DNA of 64,000 bases from Sorangium cellulosum (GTDB taxonomy: Bacteria > Myxococcota_A > Polyangia > Polyangiales > Polyangiaceae), in contig NZ_CP012673.1 of the NCBI RefSeq assembly GCF_002950945.1, positions 62,001-126,000 on the forward strand, written 5' to 3'. Of the stretch, positions 47,922 to 57,100 are shown in pieces. The position numbers were made by a program, and so were the translations under genes. Under the pieces are notes generated by a model. That model searched no databases. It saw only the letters and a list, made by a program, of their open reading frames with translations, and was not told the origin of the DNA. Within the stretch, counting starts at the first letter, position 1; each line of letters starts with the position of its first letter.

Positions 47922-48692
47922 ATGAGCACGGCGCAGCGAGCTCCGATCCTGGAATTGCGCGGCATCAAGAAGCGATTCGGCGCAGTACAGGCCCTCTCCG
48001 GGGTCGATCTCGAGGTCTTCCCCGGCGAGGTCGTCGCCCTCGTGGGCGACAACGGGGCCGGCAAATCGACGTTGATCAAGACCATCGCGGGCATCTTCCC
48101 GCCCGACGGCGGCGAGGTGCGCTTCGCCGGGCAGCCGGTCGTGCTCCGCGGGCCCAAGGACGCGTCGCGGCTCGGGATCGCGACCGTCTATCAGGACCTC
48201 GCCCTGTGCGACAACCTCGATGTCGTCGCGAACCTCTTCCTGGGCAGGGAGGAGATCGACCCGCTCTCGCGGGCCATGGACGAGGAGCACATGGAGCGGC
48301 GCGCCCTCGAGGTGCTGAGGACGCTCAACGTGAACATCCCCGCCGTGCGCACGCCGATCGCCGCGCTCTCCGGCGGGCAGCGGCAGTCCGTGGCCGTGGC
48401 CCGCGCGGTCATGGGTGAGGCGAAGCTCGTCCTCCTGGACGAGCCCACCGCCGCCCTCGGCGTCGCCCAGACGAGGCAGGTCCTCGAGCTCATCGAGCGG
48501 CTCAAGCAGCAGGGGCTGGGCGTGCTCGTGATCAGCCACAACCTCGCCGACGTCTTCGAGGTCTCGGATCGCATCGTCGTGCTCCGCCTCGGCCAGCTCG
48601 CCGGCAATTTCACCACGAGCGCGGCCTCGCGCGAGCAGGTCGTCGCGAGGATCACCGGCGCGGACGTCGCCGAGGCGAGGAGGGCAGGGTGA
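47922..48692 (+). CDS. Sugar ABC transporter ATP-binding protein (single cassette)
   Basis: A 256-residue ATPase with Walker A GDNGAGKST, Q-loop VYQDLAL, signature LSGGQRQSVAVAR and Walker B LVLLDEPTAAL. Sugar-class (CUT2) ATPases usually carry two fused cassettes of about 500 residues. This one has only a single cassette, so it would homodimerise, as in the FrcA/half-size group. It is energised at the cytoplasmic face and overlaps or abuts the permease start. Confidence 0.9.
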   Translation: MSTAQRAPILELRGIKKRFGAVQALSGVDLEVFPGEVVALVGDNGAGKSTLIKTIAGIFPPDGGEVRFAGQPVVLRGPKDASRLGIATVYQDLALCDNLDVVANLFLGREEIDPLSRAMDEEHMERRALEVLRTLNVNIPAVRTPIAALSGGQRQSVAVARAVMGEAKLVLLDEPTAALGVAQTRQVLELIERLKQQGLGVLVISHNLADVFEVSDRIVVLRLGQLAGNFTTSAASREQVVARITGADVAEARRAG

Positions 48693-49912
48693 TGGAGGCA
48701 CCGCAACGCACCGGAGAGATCGCGGCCGCCGCGCCGCAGGCAGCAGGCCTGTCGGCGCTCGCCCGGCGCCTCCGGCAGGGGGACGCGAGCTCGCTGCCGG
48801 TCCTGCTCGGGCTGGTCCTCATCTGGGGCATCTTCGCGTCCCAGAACGAGAACTTCCTCTCGGCGCGCAACCTCACGAACCTCGTCCTCCAGATCGCCGC
48901 CATGGGGACGATCTCGGTGGGGATCGTGCTCGTCCTGCTGCTCGGGGAGATCGACCTCTCGGTCGGCGCGGTGAGCGGGATGAGCGCCGCGGTGATGGCC
49001 ATCCTGAACGTGCAGCACGAGGTGAGCCCGGTGCTGTCGTTGCTCGCCGGGGTGGCGACCGGCTCGCTGATCGGCCTCTTGCAGGGGTTCTGGTTCACCC
49101 GGTTCCGGGTCCCCTCGTTCGTCGTCACGCTGGCAGGGCTGCTCGCCTGGCAGGGAGCCCTGCTCTGGGTGCTCGGCACGACCGGCACGGTGAACGTCTA
49201 TGATCCGCTCATCTCCGGGCTGGCCGGGACGTTCCTCTCGCCCTTGCTCGGGTGGGCGCTCGGCGCGCTCTGCGTCGGCATGGCGGTGTTCGGCCAGGTG
49301 GTGACGCTGCGGCGCCGGACCAGGGCGGGCCTGCCGCCCGGCTCGCGGGGCGCCATGGTCGCGCGCGTCGCGATCGTGGCCGTCCTGGTCCCGGCCGTCG
49401 TCGGCCTGCTCAACGCGGACCGCGGGGTGCCCCTCGCGCTGCTGCTGCTGCTCGGCTTCGTGATCGGCTTCGACCTGCTGCTCCGGCGGACCCGGTTCGG
49501 GCGCCACGTCTTCGCGGTGGGCGGCAACGCCGAGGCCGCGCGGCGCGCCGGCATCCGCGTGGACGTGATCCGCGTGGCGGTCTTCACGTTGTGCGGCGCG
49601 CTCGCGGCCGCGGGGGGCATGCTCGCCACCTCGCGGCTGCTCGCGGTGAACCAGTCGTCGGGCGGCGGCGACGTGCTGCTCAACGCCATCGCCGCCGCCG
49701 TGATCGGCGGGACGAGCCTGTTCGGAGGCCGGGGCACGGTCTGGTCGGCGCTGACCGGAGCGCTGCTGATCGGGTCGATCTCGAACGGGATGGATCTCCT
49801 GGCGCTCCCCTCGTCGGTGAAGTTCATGGTGACCGGCGCGGCGCTGCTCGCCGCCGTGACCATCGACGCGCTCGCGAGGTCGGGCCGCCAGCAGCCGGCC
49901 GGGCGCTCCTGA
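48692..49912 (+). CDS. xylH: Sugar ABC transporter permease (XylH-like)
   Basis: A 406-residue CUT2 permease with about ten transmembrane helices. GEIDLSVGAVSGM is the family signature, followed by GLLQGFWFTRFRVPSFVVTLAG and GGNAEAARRAGIRV, the EAA-like cytoplasmic loop. AAVIGGTSLFGGRGTVWSALTGALLIGSISNGMDLL is near the end. The extra central loop and helices are typical of XylH rather than RbsC. The ATG at 48692 shares an A with the ATPase stop; a GTG at 48689 is possible. Confidence 0.88.
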   Translation: MEAPQRTGEIAAAAPQAAGLSALARRLRQGDASSLPVLLGLVLIWGIFASQNENFLSARNLTNLVLQIAAMGTISVGIVLVLLLGEIDLSVGAVSGMSAAVMAILNVQHEVSPVLSLLAGVATGSLIGLLQGFWFTRFRVPSFVVTLAGLLAWQGALLWVLGTTGTVNVYDPLISGLAGTFLSPLLGWALGALCVGMAVFGQVVTLRRRTRAGLPPGSRGAMVARVAIVAVLVPAVVGLLNADRGVPLALLLLLGFVIGFDLLLRRTRFGRHVFAVGGNAEAARRAGIRVDVIRVAVFTLCGALAAAGGMLATSRLLAVNQSSGGGDVLLNAIAAAVIGGTSLFGGRGTVWSALTGALLIGSISNGMDLLALPSSVKFMVTGAALLAAVTIDALARSGRQQPAGRS

Positions 49913-49940
49913 CGGCGCGCGCTCCTGACGGCGCGCGCCG

Positions 49941-49961
49941 GCCCGGGGAAGGTCCCCGGGC
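49941..49961. terminator. Bidirectional GC-rich hairpin between convergent genes
   Basis: A 9-bp stem (GCCCGGGGA / TCCCCGGGC) with a 3-base loop lies between the permease stop and the SRPBCC gene stop. No T-tract follows, so efficiency is uncertain. Confidence 0.55.
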
Positions 49962-49966
49962 GCACG

Positions 49967-50431
49967 TCATGCGGCCTGGCCTGCCCGCGGCGTCTCGAGC
50001 CGCGCCTTCTCGGCGAGCAGCAGCTCGGTGAACGCCGCGACGAACATGCGCCTGGCGAGCGCGCCGAGCGCGTTGCCCACGAGCGGCACCGGGACCTCGA
50101 AGCGCGACGTCCAGTCGACCTCCGTGCCCTCGCCGCGCGGGGTGAAGCGGAGGCGCGAGCCGTGGTGCCGGAGCGGCTGCGAGCTCTCGAGGATCCGGTA
50201 GTCGAACGACGAGGGCCGCTCGAAGGCCGTGATCTCCTCGACGTAACGGATCCTCTTGCCGACCCGCACCTCGCGCACGGCCCCGAGGCCGTTGCGCTCG
50301 GTGCGCCCCGGCCGGACGACCGTCGTGCGGGTGCTCTCCCCGGCGCGAAGGAAGCGCTCGTGGTCGGCCACCGCCTCGAAGACGCGCTCGACAGGGGCGT
50401 GGATGTAGACGTTCACGTGGACCTCTTCCAT
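49967..50431 (-). CDS. SRPBCC (START-like) family protein
   Basis: A 154-residue protein of the polyketide-cyclase/dehydrase-like SRPBCC fold. It begins VHVNVYIHAPVERVFEAVADHERFLRAGES. A strand-rich middle (GAVREVRVGKRIRYVEEITAFERPSSFDYRI) is followed by a long C-terminal helix (GNALGALARRMFVAAFTELLLAEKARLE). Such proteins bind hydrophobic ligands. The ATG at 50431 fits the domain start; the longer frame adds shadow residues. It is divergent from the FAD monooxygenase, so both may share a regulatory region. Confidence 0.8.
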   Translation of the reverse strand: MEEVHVNVYIHAPVERVFEAVADHERFLRAGESTRTTVVRPGRTERNGLGAVREVRVGKRIRYVEEITAFERPSSFDYRILESSQPLRHHGSRLRFTPRGEGTEVDWTSRFEVPVPLVGNALGALARRMFVAAFTELLLAEKARLETPRAGQAA

Positions 50432-50530
50432 GCGGCGACCATCGCATGGACCGCGCGGAGAAGGCACACCCGGCGCGACGTGCTCGAGGGCTGGCCGCGG
50501 ACGGCGAGCGGACCGGGGGCAGCGGGAGGC

Positions 50531-50559
50531 TTGCCAACCTCCTCCGGTGCACCTATGGT
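50531..50559 (+). promoter_or_regulatory. Predicted sigma70-type promoter for the FAD monooxygenase
   Basis: The -35 box TTGCCA (50531-50536) and -10 box TATGGT (50554-50559) are separated by exactly 17 bp and lie just upstream of the monooxygenase start. The -10 box overlaps the adjoining palindrome. Confidence 0.55.
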
Positions 50560-50578
50560 GAGTGAGTACTCACTCACC
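50557..50578. promoter_or_regulatory. Perfect 22-bp palindrome, probable TetR-family operator
   Basis: The half-site GGTGAGTGAGT is followed directly by its complement, giving perfect two-fold symmetry. It overlaps the -10 box and likely transcription start of the monooxygenase gene and ends 14 bp before its ATG. A TetR-type regulator is encoded just downstream of that gene. Size and symmetry fit TetR-family operators. Confidence 0.78.
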
Positions 50579-50592
50579 TAATGGAGGCAGCC

Positions 50593-52239
50593 ATGGCGGG
50601 AGCATTGGACGCGCTGGTCGTCGGCGGGGGGCCGACGGGGTTGACGATGGCGGGGGAGCTCGCCCGGCGAGGTCTCGCGGTGCGGATCGTGGACAAGGCG
50701 CTGGAGCCCCCGCCGGATCATTCGCGGGCGCTCGGGGTGCAGGCGCGGACGCTGGAGCTCTTCGACAGGATGGGGATCGCCGAGGCCGCGACGGCGCGCG
50801 GCCTGCGCGTGGAGGCGTTCAACCTCCTGCTCTCGAGCGGACGGCGCGCCCGGCTGCCGATGCGCAGGCTCTCGGAGCTGGCCACGTCCGTCCCGGGCCT
50901 GTTCGTCATCCAGCAGTTCGACACCGAGCAGGTGCTGGCCTCGCGCCTGTCCGGCCTGGGCGTGGCGCTCGAGCGCGGCGTCGAGCTCGTCTCCTACACG
51001 CAGGACGGCGACGGCGTCACATGCACGCTCCGCCGGCCCGACGCGAGCGTCGAGGAGGTGCGCGCGAGGTGGCTCCTCGGGTGCGACGGCGCGCACAGCC
51101 CGGTCCGCAAGGGCGCGGACATCGCCTTCGAGGGCGACACCTACGACGATCACTGCCTGCTCGGCGACCTCGTCGTCGACTGGCCGCTGCCGGACGGCGA
51201 GATCTACATCAGCCCCACGCGCCGGGGCGTGGCCGCGGCGTTTCCCGTGCCGGGGGGCCACCGGTTCCGGATCATCCTCATCCTGCCCGAGCTGCCGCCG
51301 GCGCGGGGCGCCGCGCTCTCGCTCGAGGAGTTCGAGGGCACGATGCGCGGCATGATCCCGGTGCCGTTCAAGGTGGAGAAGGCGATCGTCCTCTCGCGCT
51401 ACCGGCTGCATCACCGCGTGGCCGCGCGGATGCGCCGCGGGCGGGTGTTCCTGGCCGGGGACGCGGCGCACATCCACAGCCCGGCCGGCGGGCAGGGCAT
51501 GAACACCGGGATCCAGGACGCCTACAACCTGGCGTGGAAGCTCGCCGCGGTCGCGCAGGGCCGGATGCCGGCGTGGCTGCTGGACACCTACGAGATGGAG
51601 CGCCTGCCGGTGGCGCGCCGGCTGGTCGACACCACGGACCGCATGTTCGGCCTCCTGGCCGGGCACGGCCCGATCGGCCGCACGTTGCGCCTGGTCGCGC
51701 CGACCCTCATGGCCCGCGCCTTCGGCCTCGCCGCCGTGCAGCGCCGGATCCTGGGGTTCGTGTCGCAGCTCAACATCCGGTACCGGAGGAGCCCGCTGTC
51801 GGTGCAGATCGGGAGCCCGCCGGCGCGTGGGCCCCGCGCCGGCGACCGCGCGCCGGAAGCCGCGCTGCGCACCGCGGCGGGCGAGCCGGTGCGCCTCTTC
51901 GAGCTGCTGCGCGGCGTGGAGCCCGCGCTGCTGCTCTTCACCGGTCCGCGATCGGACGGGCGATCGAACGGCGATGAGGGCGAGGCGCGCGCGCTCGCGC
52001 GGCGGCTCGCGGCGAGGCTCGGCGGGCCCGACCTGAAGGTCCTGGTCATCGGCGCGCCCGAGGCGGGAGGGTACGCAGACCCCGACGGGCAGGCCCACGC
52101 GGCGTACGGCGTCACGGGGACGGCGGCCGTGCTCGTCCGACCCGACGGCCACGTCGGCGTGCGCAGCGACCCGATCGACGAGGGCGAGCTCGGGCGGGCG
52201 CTCGGCCGGCTCTTCGCGCAGCAGACCGAGGCCAGCTAG
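50593..52239 (+). CDS. FAD-dependent aromatic monooxygenase (PheA/TfdB family) with thioredoxin-like C-domain
   Basis: A 548-residue flavoprotein. The FAD dinucleotide motif GGGPTGLTMAGELARRG is at 11-27, LGCDGAHSPVRK is the DG motif, and GDAAHIHSPAGGQGMNTGIQDAYNLAWKL is the second FAD-binding motif. About 150 C-terminal residues form a thioredoxin-like domain. It should hydroxylate an aromatic substrate using NAD(P)H and O2. The ATG at 50593 is preferred because GGAGG sits five bases before it; an ATG at 50581 lies upstream of that site. Its TAG stop is in the CTAG end of element D. Confidence 0.88.
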   Translation: MAGALDALVVGGGPTGLTMAGELARRGLAVRIVDKALEPPPDHSRALGVQARTLELFDRMGIAEAATARGLRVEAFNLLLSSGRRARLPMRRLSELATSVPGLFVIQQFDTEQVLASRLSGLGVALERGVELVSYTQDGDGVTCTLRRPDASVEEVRARWLLGCDGAHSPVRKGADIAFEGDTYDDHCLLGDLVVDWPLPDGEIYISPTRRGVAAAFPVPGGHRFRIILILPELPPARGAALSLEEFEGTMRGMIPVPFKVEKAIVLSRYRLHHRVAARMRRGRVFLAGDAAHIHSPAGGQGMNTGIQDAYNLAWKLAAVAQGRMPAWLLDTYEMERLPVARRLVDTTDRMFGLLAGHGPIGRTLRLVAPTLMARAFGLAAVQRRILGFVSQLNIRYRRSPLSVQIGSPPARGPRAGDRAPEAALRTAAGEPVRLFELLRGVEPALLLFTGPRSDGRSNGDEGEARALARRLAARLGGPDLKVLVIGAPEAGGYADPDGQAHAAYGVTGTAAVLVRPDGHVGVRSDPIDEGELGRALGRLFAQQTEAS

Positions 52240-52395
52240 AACACCGATCACGTTGAGGAACGAGAGATGAACCGCCAAGGCGCCAAGGGCGCCAAGGGCG
52301 CCAAGATATTTTCTTCTCCTTCTTGGCGTCCTTGGCGCCTTGGCGGTTCGAAAATCTGCTCGTTTCAGACGGGTTCAGCCCGTTTGTCGCTCTAG
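52236..52395. repeat. Palindromic CTAG-bounded element D (CGCCAAGG-type core)
   Basis: This 160-bp element starts (52236) and ends (52395) with CTAG in the context CTAGA on each inward side. The inner arms are tandem CGCCAAGGG units and their complements around the loop AGATATTTTCTTCTCC, closely matching element C. The outer module (AACGAG next to the core, then GGGTTCAGCCCGTTTG, then CTAG) also matches C. It lies between the monooxygenase and TetR genes, supplies the former's TAG, and ends 17 bp before the latter's ATG. Confidence 0.88.
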
Positions 52396-52412
52396 AGGTG
52401 ACGAGAGGACCC

Positions 52413-53048
52413 ATGAGCCGCCGCCCGCGCGCGAACGACACGTTGACCGAGGCGCAGAAGAAGATCGTCGAGGCCGCGGTCAGCGCCTTCGCGGAGCAGG
52501 GCTTCGCCGGGACCGCGACGAAGGACATCGCCCGGCGCGCCGGGGTCGCCGAGGCGACGATCTTCAAGTACTTCCCCAGCAAGCGGGAGCTCCTGCTCGG
52601 CGTGCTGGGGCCCGCGATCGAGCAGCTCGTGGGCCCCGCGATGGCCCGCTCCATGGACCCGGTGCTGAGCGCGACCTACCCGAGCTTCGAGGCGTTCCTC
52701 CGGGCGCTGCTCGCCGAGCGCATCGCGTTCGTGCGCGCGCACCCCCGGCTCGTGCGCATCCTCGCGCAGGAGCTCCCGTTCGACGCCGAGCTCCGGATGG
52801 GCATCCTCCGCCGCGTGTACGCGCCGCTGCTCGCGAAGGGGCTCGCCTTGATCGAGCGCTTCCAGCAGGAGGGGCAGGTCGTCGACTGGCCGGCGCCGCT
52901 CGTCGTCCGCTGCGTCGTCTCGACGTTCATGGGGTACATCGTCCATCGCGTGTTCATCGCGCCGGACGCCGCGTGGGACGACCAGGCCGAGGTCGACCGG
53001 ATTATCACCTTCCTGGTCCGCGGCCTCTCGCCCGGCCAGCCGGCGTGA
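52413..53048 (+). CDS. TetR/AcrR-family transcriptional regulator
   Basis: A 211-residue protein. The N-terminal helix-turn-helix region (about 12-58; KIVEAAVSAFAEQGFAGTATKDIARRAGVAEATIFKYFPSKREL) is canonical for TetR, and a helical ligand-binding domain follows. It is a dimeric repressor that would release DNA on binding a small molecule. The most likely target is the perfect palindrome at 50557-50578 on the monooxygenase promoter; this is inference from position. GAGAGGA precedes the ATG. Element D separates it from the monooxygenase. Confidence 0.9.
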   Translation: MSRRPRANDTLTEAQKKIVEAAVSAFAEQGFAGTATKDIARRAGVAEATIFKYFPSKRELLLGVLGPAIEQLVGPAMARSMDPVLSATYPSFEAFLRALLAERIAFVRAHPRLVRILAQELPFDAELRMGILRRVYAPLLAKGLALIERFQQEGQVVDWPAPLVVRCVVSTFMGYIVHRVFIAPDAAWDDQAEVDRIITFLVRGLSPGQPA

Positions 53049-53075
53049 CACGCGCGGCCGGCCGCGGCCCAGGGC

Positions 53076-53939
53076 TCAGCTCGTCGTCAGCAGCGACCGG
53101 AGCTTCGTCGGCGACACCTGGTAGTCCTTGCCGCAGTAATCGCAGCGGATGTCGAGGACCTTCCCGTCCTCGACCATCTCCTCGATGTCGCTCCTCGGCA
53201 AGCTCGCCAGCGTGGACATGACCCGGAGCTCGCTGCAGCGACAGCTGAAGCTGAGCGGCGAGTCGTCGAGCCGCGAGAACGGCATGCCGTAGAGCAGCTC
53301 CTCGAGCAGCACGTCGGCCGAGGCCCCCTCGTGCGCGAGCACGTCGTCGAGGCGCTCGAACTCCTTGAGCCGCTCGGTCATCACCATGAGCGGCCCGCGC
53401 TCGACCTCCGGGAGCAGCTGCACGAGGTAGCCGCCGGAGGCGCCGACGCCGTCCGCGCCGAGCAGCGTGGCCACCGCGATCATCGAGACGACCTGCTCCG
53501 ACTCCTGCATGTACGTCATCAGGCCGCCGGAGATGCCGCCCTCGGCCGGGATCTCGACGACGCCCTGGTGCAGCATCCCGCTCGGCAGCGTGCGCATGAC
53601 CTGCAGCAGCGACCCTCCCCCGATCTCCACGGCGCTCCCCTCGGCGCCCTTGCCGAGGTTGACCAGGCCGCGGCTCGTGCCGTCGGGGTGCGAGTCGGCC
53701 ACGAGGGTCCCGCGGCCGGCGGCGCCCTTGACGATCGCCTGCACACGCAAGGTCGGCGCCATCGCCTCGCGCACGAGGATGGCGCCGGTGATCAGCTCTC
53801 CCAGCCGCTGGGCGGTCGTGCCGGTGGCCGCCTGCACCGCGACGGCGCCGCGCACGGTGTCGGTGGTCAGCGCCGTGATGACGCGGAAAGCGCCATCCAT
53901 CGTGATGGCGCGAACGACGGAATCAGAAGGTCGGAGCAA
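53076..53939 (-). CDS. hslO: Redox-regulated chaperone Hsp33
   Basis: A 287-residue protein. The N-terminal Hsp33 domain (SDSVVRAITMDGAFRVITALTTDTV) is followed by GGLMTYMQESEQVVSMIAVATLL and the C-terminal zinc switch C233-x-C235 and C266-x2-C269 (CDYCG). Oxidation releases zinc and activates the holdase. The start is probably the TTG at 53939: it has GGGAGA at a suitable distance and the SDSVVRAI residues needed for the domain start. The next in-frame ATG would cut into the first strand. Confidence 0.88.
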   Translation of the reverse strand: MLRPSDSVVRAITMDGAFRVITALTTDTVRGAVAVQAATGTTAQRLGELITGAILVREAMAPTLRVQAIVKGAAGRGTLVADSHPDGTSRGLVNLGKGAEGSAVEIGGGSLLQVMRTLPSGMLHQGVVEIPAEGGISGGLMTYMQESEQVVSMIAVATLLGADGVGASGGYLVQLLPEVERGPLMVMTERLKEFERLDDVLAHEGASADVLLEELLYGMPFSRLDDSPLSFSCRCSELRVMSTLASLPRSDIEEMVEDGKVLDIRCDYCGKDYQVSPTKLRSLLTTS

Positions 53940-54093
53940 GATGCATTCTCCCGTGGGGAAAAATATCGTTAGACCACGGACGGCAGATCGCAACCCGCGG
54001 CGCCCCACCGAGGTTGGGGCCGGCTGCCACCTCGGCGCCGCCGGCGGCGCGGGCCCTGGTCGAAAATCTCTGTTGTTTCGGTGATTTAGAACA

Positions 54094-54130
54094 CCGGCAC
54101 CCCGCGCGGCCTCCGCCTTCGGGGTGCCGG
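54094..54130 (-). terminator. Rho-independent-like hairpin after the giant TSP3 gene
   Basis: A perfect 11-bp stem (CCGGCACCCCG / CGGGGTGCCGG) with a 15-base loop begins 14 bases past the stop of the minus-strand giant gene. On that strand TGTTCTAAAT follows, a modest U-containing tail. Confidence 0.6.
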
Positions 54131-54144
54131 CTCGTGGCCCGGCG

Positions 54145-57100
54145 TCAGCTGCGCCGGCGGCGCCGGTGGAGCGCGGCCGCGCACGCGGCGGCCGCGAGCA
54201 AGGCCCACGGCGCCGAGCGGCTGCCGCCCTCGGCGCCCACCGTGCAGGCGCAGCCGCCGCCTTGCACGACGACGCCGCTGCCGGGGGGCTCCGGGGCGCA
54301 CGGGACGATCCCGCCCGCCGCGTCGCGGCAGCCGGCGACACACTGCTTCGTCTCCTGGTCGCACACCATCCCGGCGCCGCAATCGCTGTCCTGCTCGCAC
54401 GCCACCGGCTGATCATCCGAAGGATCGAGCGGATCGCGCTCGCCCTCGTCGACGGCGCCGTCGTGGTTCGCGTCCTCCTCGCCGTCGATCGCGCCGCCGC
54501 CGTCGGTGTCGGCCTTGATCGGGTCGGTCGTGGTGTCCCCCTCGTCCGCGTCGGGCACGCAGGTCCTCTCGGCGGTGTCGGTGGCCGGGTTCGAGCAGTC
54601 CTTGCCGAGCTCGGTCCCGTCGAACAGCCCGTCGCCGTCGCTGTCGGGATCGAGCGCGTTGATCTTCCCGTCCTCGTCGGTGTCCGACCCCGGCCGGATC
54701 TCCTCGCCGTCGATCGCGCCGTCGTCGTCGCTGTCGGCGTCGTCCGGATCGGTGCCGAGCTCCGTCTCCTCCGTGTTCGACAGCCCGTCGCCGTCGCGGT
54801 CGCCGCGATCGTCGCCGGCGTCGTTCGGGTCCGTCTCGCCGCTGCCCTCGTCGACGGCGCCGTCGTGGTTCAGGTCCTCCTCGCCGTCGCTGATCCCGCC
54901 GCGGTCCGTGTCCTCGTCCACCACGCTCGTCGTCGAGTCCCCGCCGTCGGCGTCCGCCGTGCAGGCCCCGGCGCCTTCGGCGGTGTCCGCGTCCGAGCAG
55001 TCCTTGCCCGCCTCGGTGCCGTCGTGGAGGCCGTCGCCGTCGCTGTCGTCGTCGAGCACGTTCAGCGTCCCGTCGTCGTCGTGGTCGTCGCCGGGGTTCG
55101 GCTCGTCGCCGTCGAGCAGGCCGTCGTCGTCGGAGTCGCGGTCCGCCGGATCCGACGCGAGGAACACCTCCAGGTCGTCGCTCAGCCCGTCGCCGTCGCC
55201 GTCCACGCTCTGCGCGTCGTCGTCGCCGTGGCCGGCGCCCGGGTCGGTCTCCCCGGCCTCGACCGCGCCGTTCAGGTTGCTGTCCTCGGACCCGTCGCGC
55301 GCGCCGCCGCCGTCCGTGTCCGCGCTGACCGCCGACGTCGTCGTGCCCCCGCCGTCGGCGTCCGCCGTGCAGTGGCCGCCCTCCGGGTCGGTGCCGTCGG
55401 CGTCGCAGCCGAGCCCGATCTCGGTGCCGTCGTAGAGGCCGTCGTCGTCGCTGTCCACGTCGCGCGTGTTGACGAGGCCGTCGCCGTCGGTGTCGTCGGC
55501 CGGGTTCGGCTCCCGCCCGTCCAGCACCCCGTCGTCGTCGGAGTCCGCGTCGGCCTCGTCCGTGCCGAGCGTCGCCTCCAGGTCGTCGCTCAGCCCGTCC
55601 TCGTCCCCGTCGGCGTTGCCGCCGTCGTCGTCGCCGTGGCGGCGGGTCGGGTTGGTCTCGCCGTTGTCCGCGACGCCGTTCAGGTTGGCGTCCTCGGACC
55701 CGTCGCGCGCGCCGCCGCCGTCCGTGTCCGCGTCGATCGGCGACGTCCGCGTGGTGCCGCCGTCCGCGTCGGCGGCGCAGTGCTCCGCCCGCGCGTCGGT
55801 CGCCGCGTCGCTGCAGCCGAGGCCGAGCTCGGTGCCGTCGTAGAGGCCGTCGTCGTCGCTGTCGACGTCGAGCGGGCTGACCAGGCCGTCGCCGTCGGTG
55901 TCGTCGGCCGGGTTCGGCTCGTCGCCGTCGCGCACGCCGTCGTCGTCCGTGTCCGCGTCGTCCGCGTCCGTGCCGAGCGTCGCCTCGAGGTCGTCGCTCA
56001 GCCCGTCGTCGTCGCCGTCGGCGTTCTGCAGGTCGTCCGAGCCGCGGCCGGCGCGGGGGTCGGTCTCGCCCGCGTCGCGCACCCCGTCGAGGTTCGTGTC
56101 CTCGGAGCCGTCGCTCGCGCCGCCGTGGTCCGTGTCGGCCTCGAGCGGCGAGGTCTTGGTGGCGCCGGCGTCGCCGTCCGGGATGCAGTCGCCCGCCGCC
56201 GCGTCGGTCGCCGCGTCGCTGCAGCCGAGGCCGAGCTCGGTGCCGTCGAAGAGGCCGTCGTCGTCGCTGTCGATGTCGAGCGGGTTGATGAGCCCGTCGC
56301 CGTCGTTGTCGTCCGTCGGGTTCGGCTCGGCGCCGTCGCGCACGCCGTCGTCGTCCGTGTCCGCGTCGCTCGGGTCCGTGCCGATGTACTGCTCGACCAG
56401 GTCGCTCAGCCCGTCGCCGTCGATGTCGTCGTTCCCGCTGTCGTCCGCCCCGTGCCCGGTCGTCGGATCCGTCTCGCCGGCGTCGAGCACGCCGTCGAGG
56501 TCCGCGTCCTCGGAGCCGTCGAGCACGCCGCCGTTGTCGGTGTCCGAGTCCAGCGGGTCGGTCGTCGTCGCGCCGGCGTCGCCGTCGGGCACGCAGTGCC
56601 CCGCCAGCGTGTCGGTCCCCGGGCCGTTGCAGTCCGTCAGGCCGATCTCGGTCGCGTCGAGGAGCCCGTCGTTGTCGCTGTCCACGTCGCGCGCGTTGAC
56701 GAGGCTGTCGTTGTCGGTGTCGCGGTTCCAGAGCTCCTCGTCGCCGTCGCCGACGCCGTCATCGTCCGTATCGGCGTCGTTCGGGTCGGTGCCGGCGGCG
56801 GCCTCCTCGCCGTCGCTCAGCCCGTCGCTGTCGCTGTCGACGAGGATCCCCGTCGGCGGCGTGCCCGCCTCCGCGCCGTTGCCGTCGGTCGGGTAGTCCT
56901 GCGCCGCCCCGCCCGCCGGGCTCGCCGCGCGGATGACGGCCTGGTTCTCGATCAGGCCGCTCGTGCCCGGATCGATGGTGACGCGGAACCGCACCGTCGT
57001 GGTCTCGCCGACCCCGAGCGACCCGCCCTGCGCCGCGCCGGCGCCGTCGCCGAGCCGGACGCGGAGCGTCCGGGTGCCGGCGATGTACTCGCCCTCGTCG

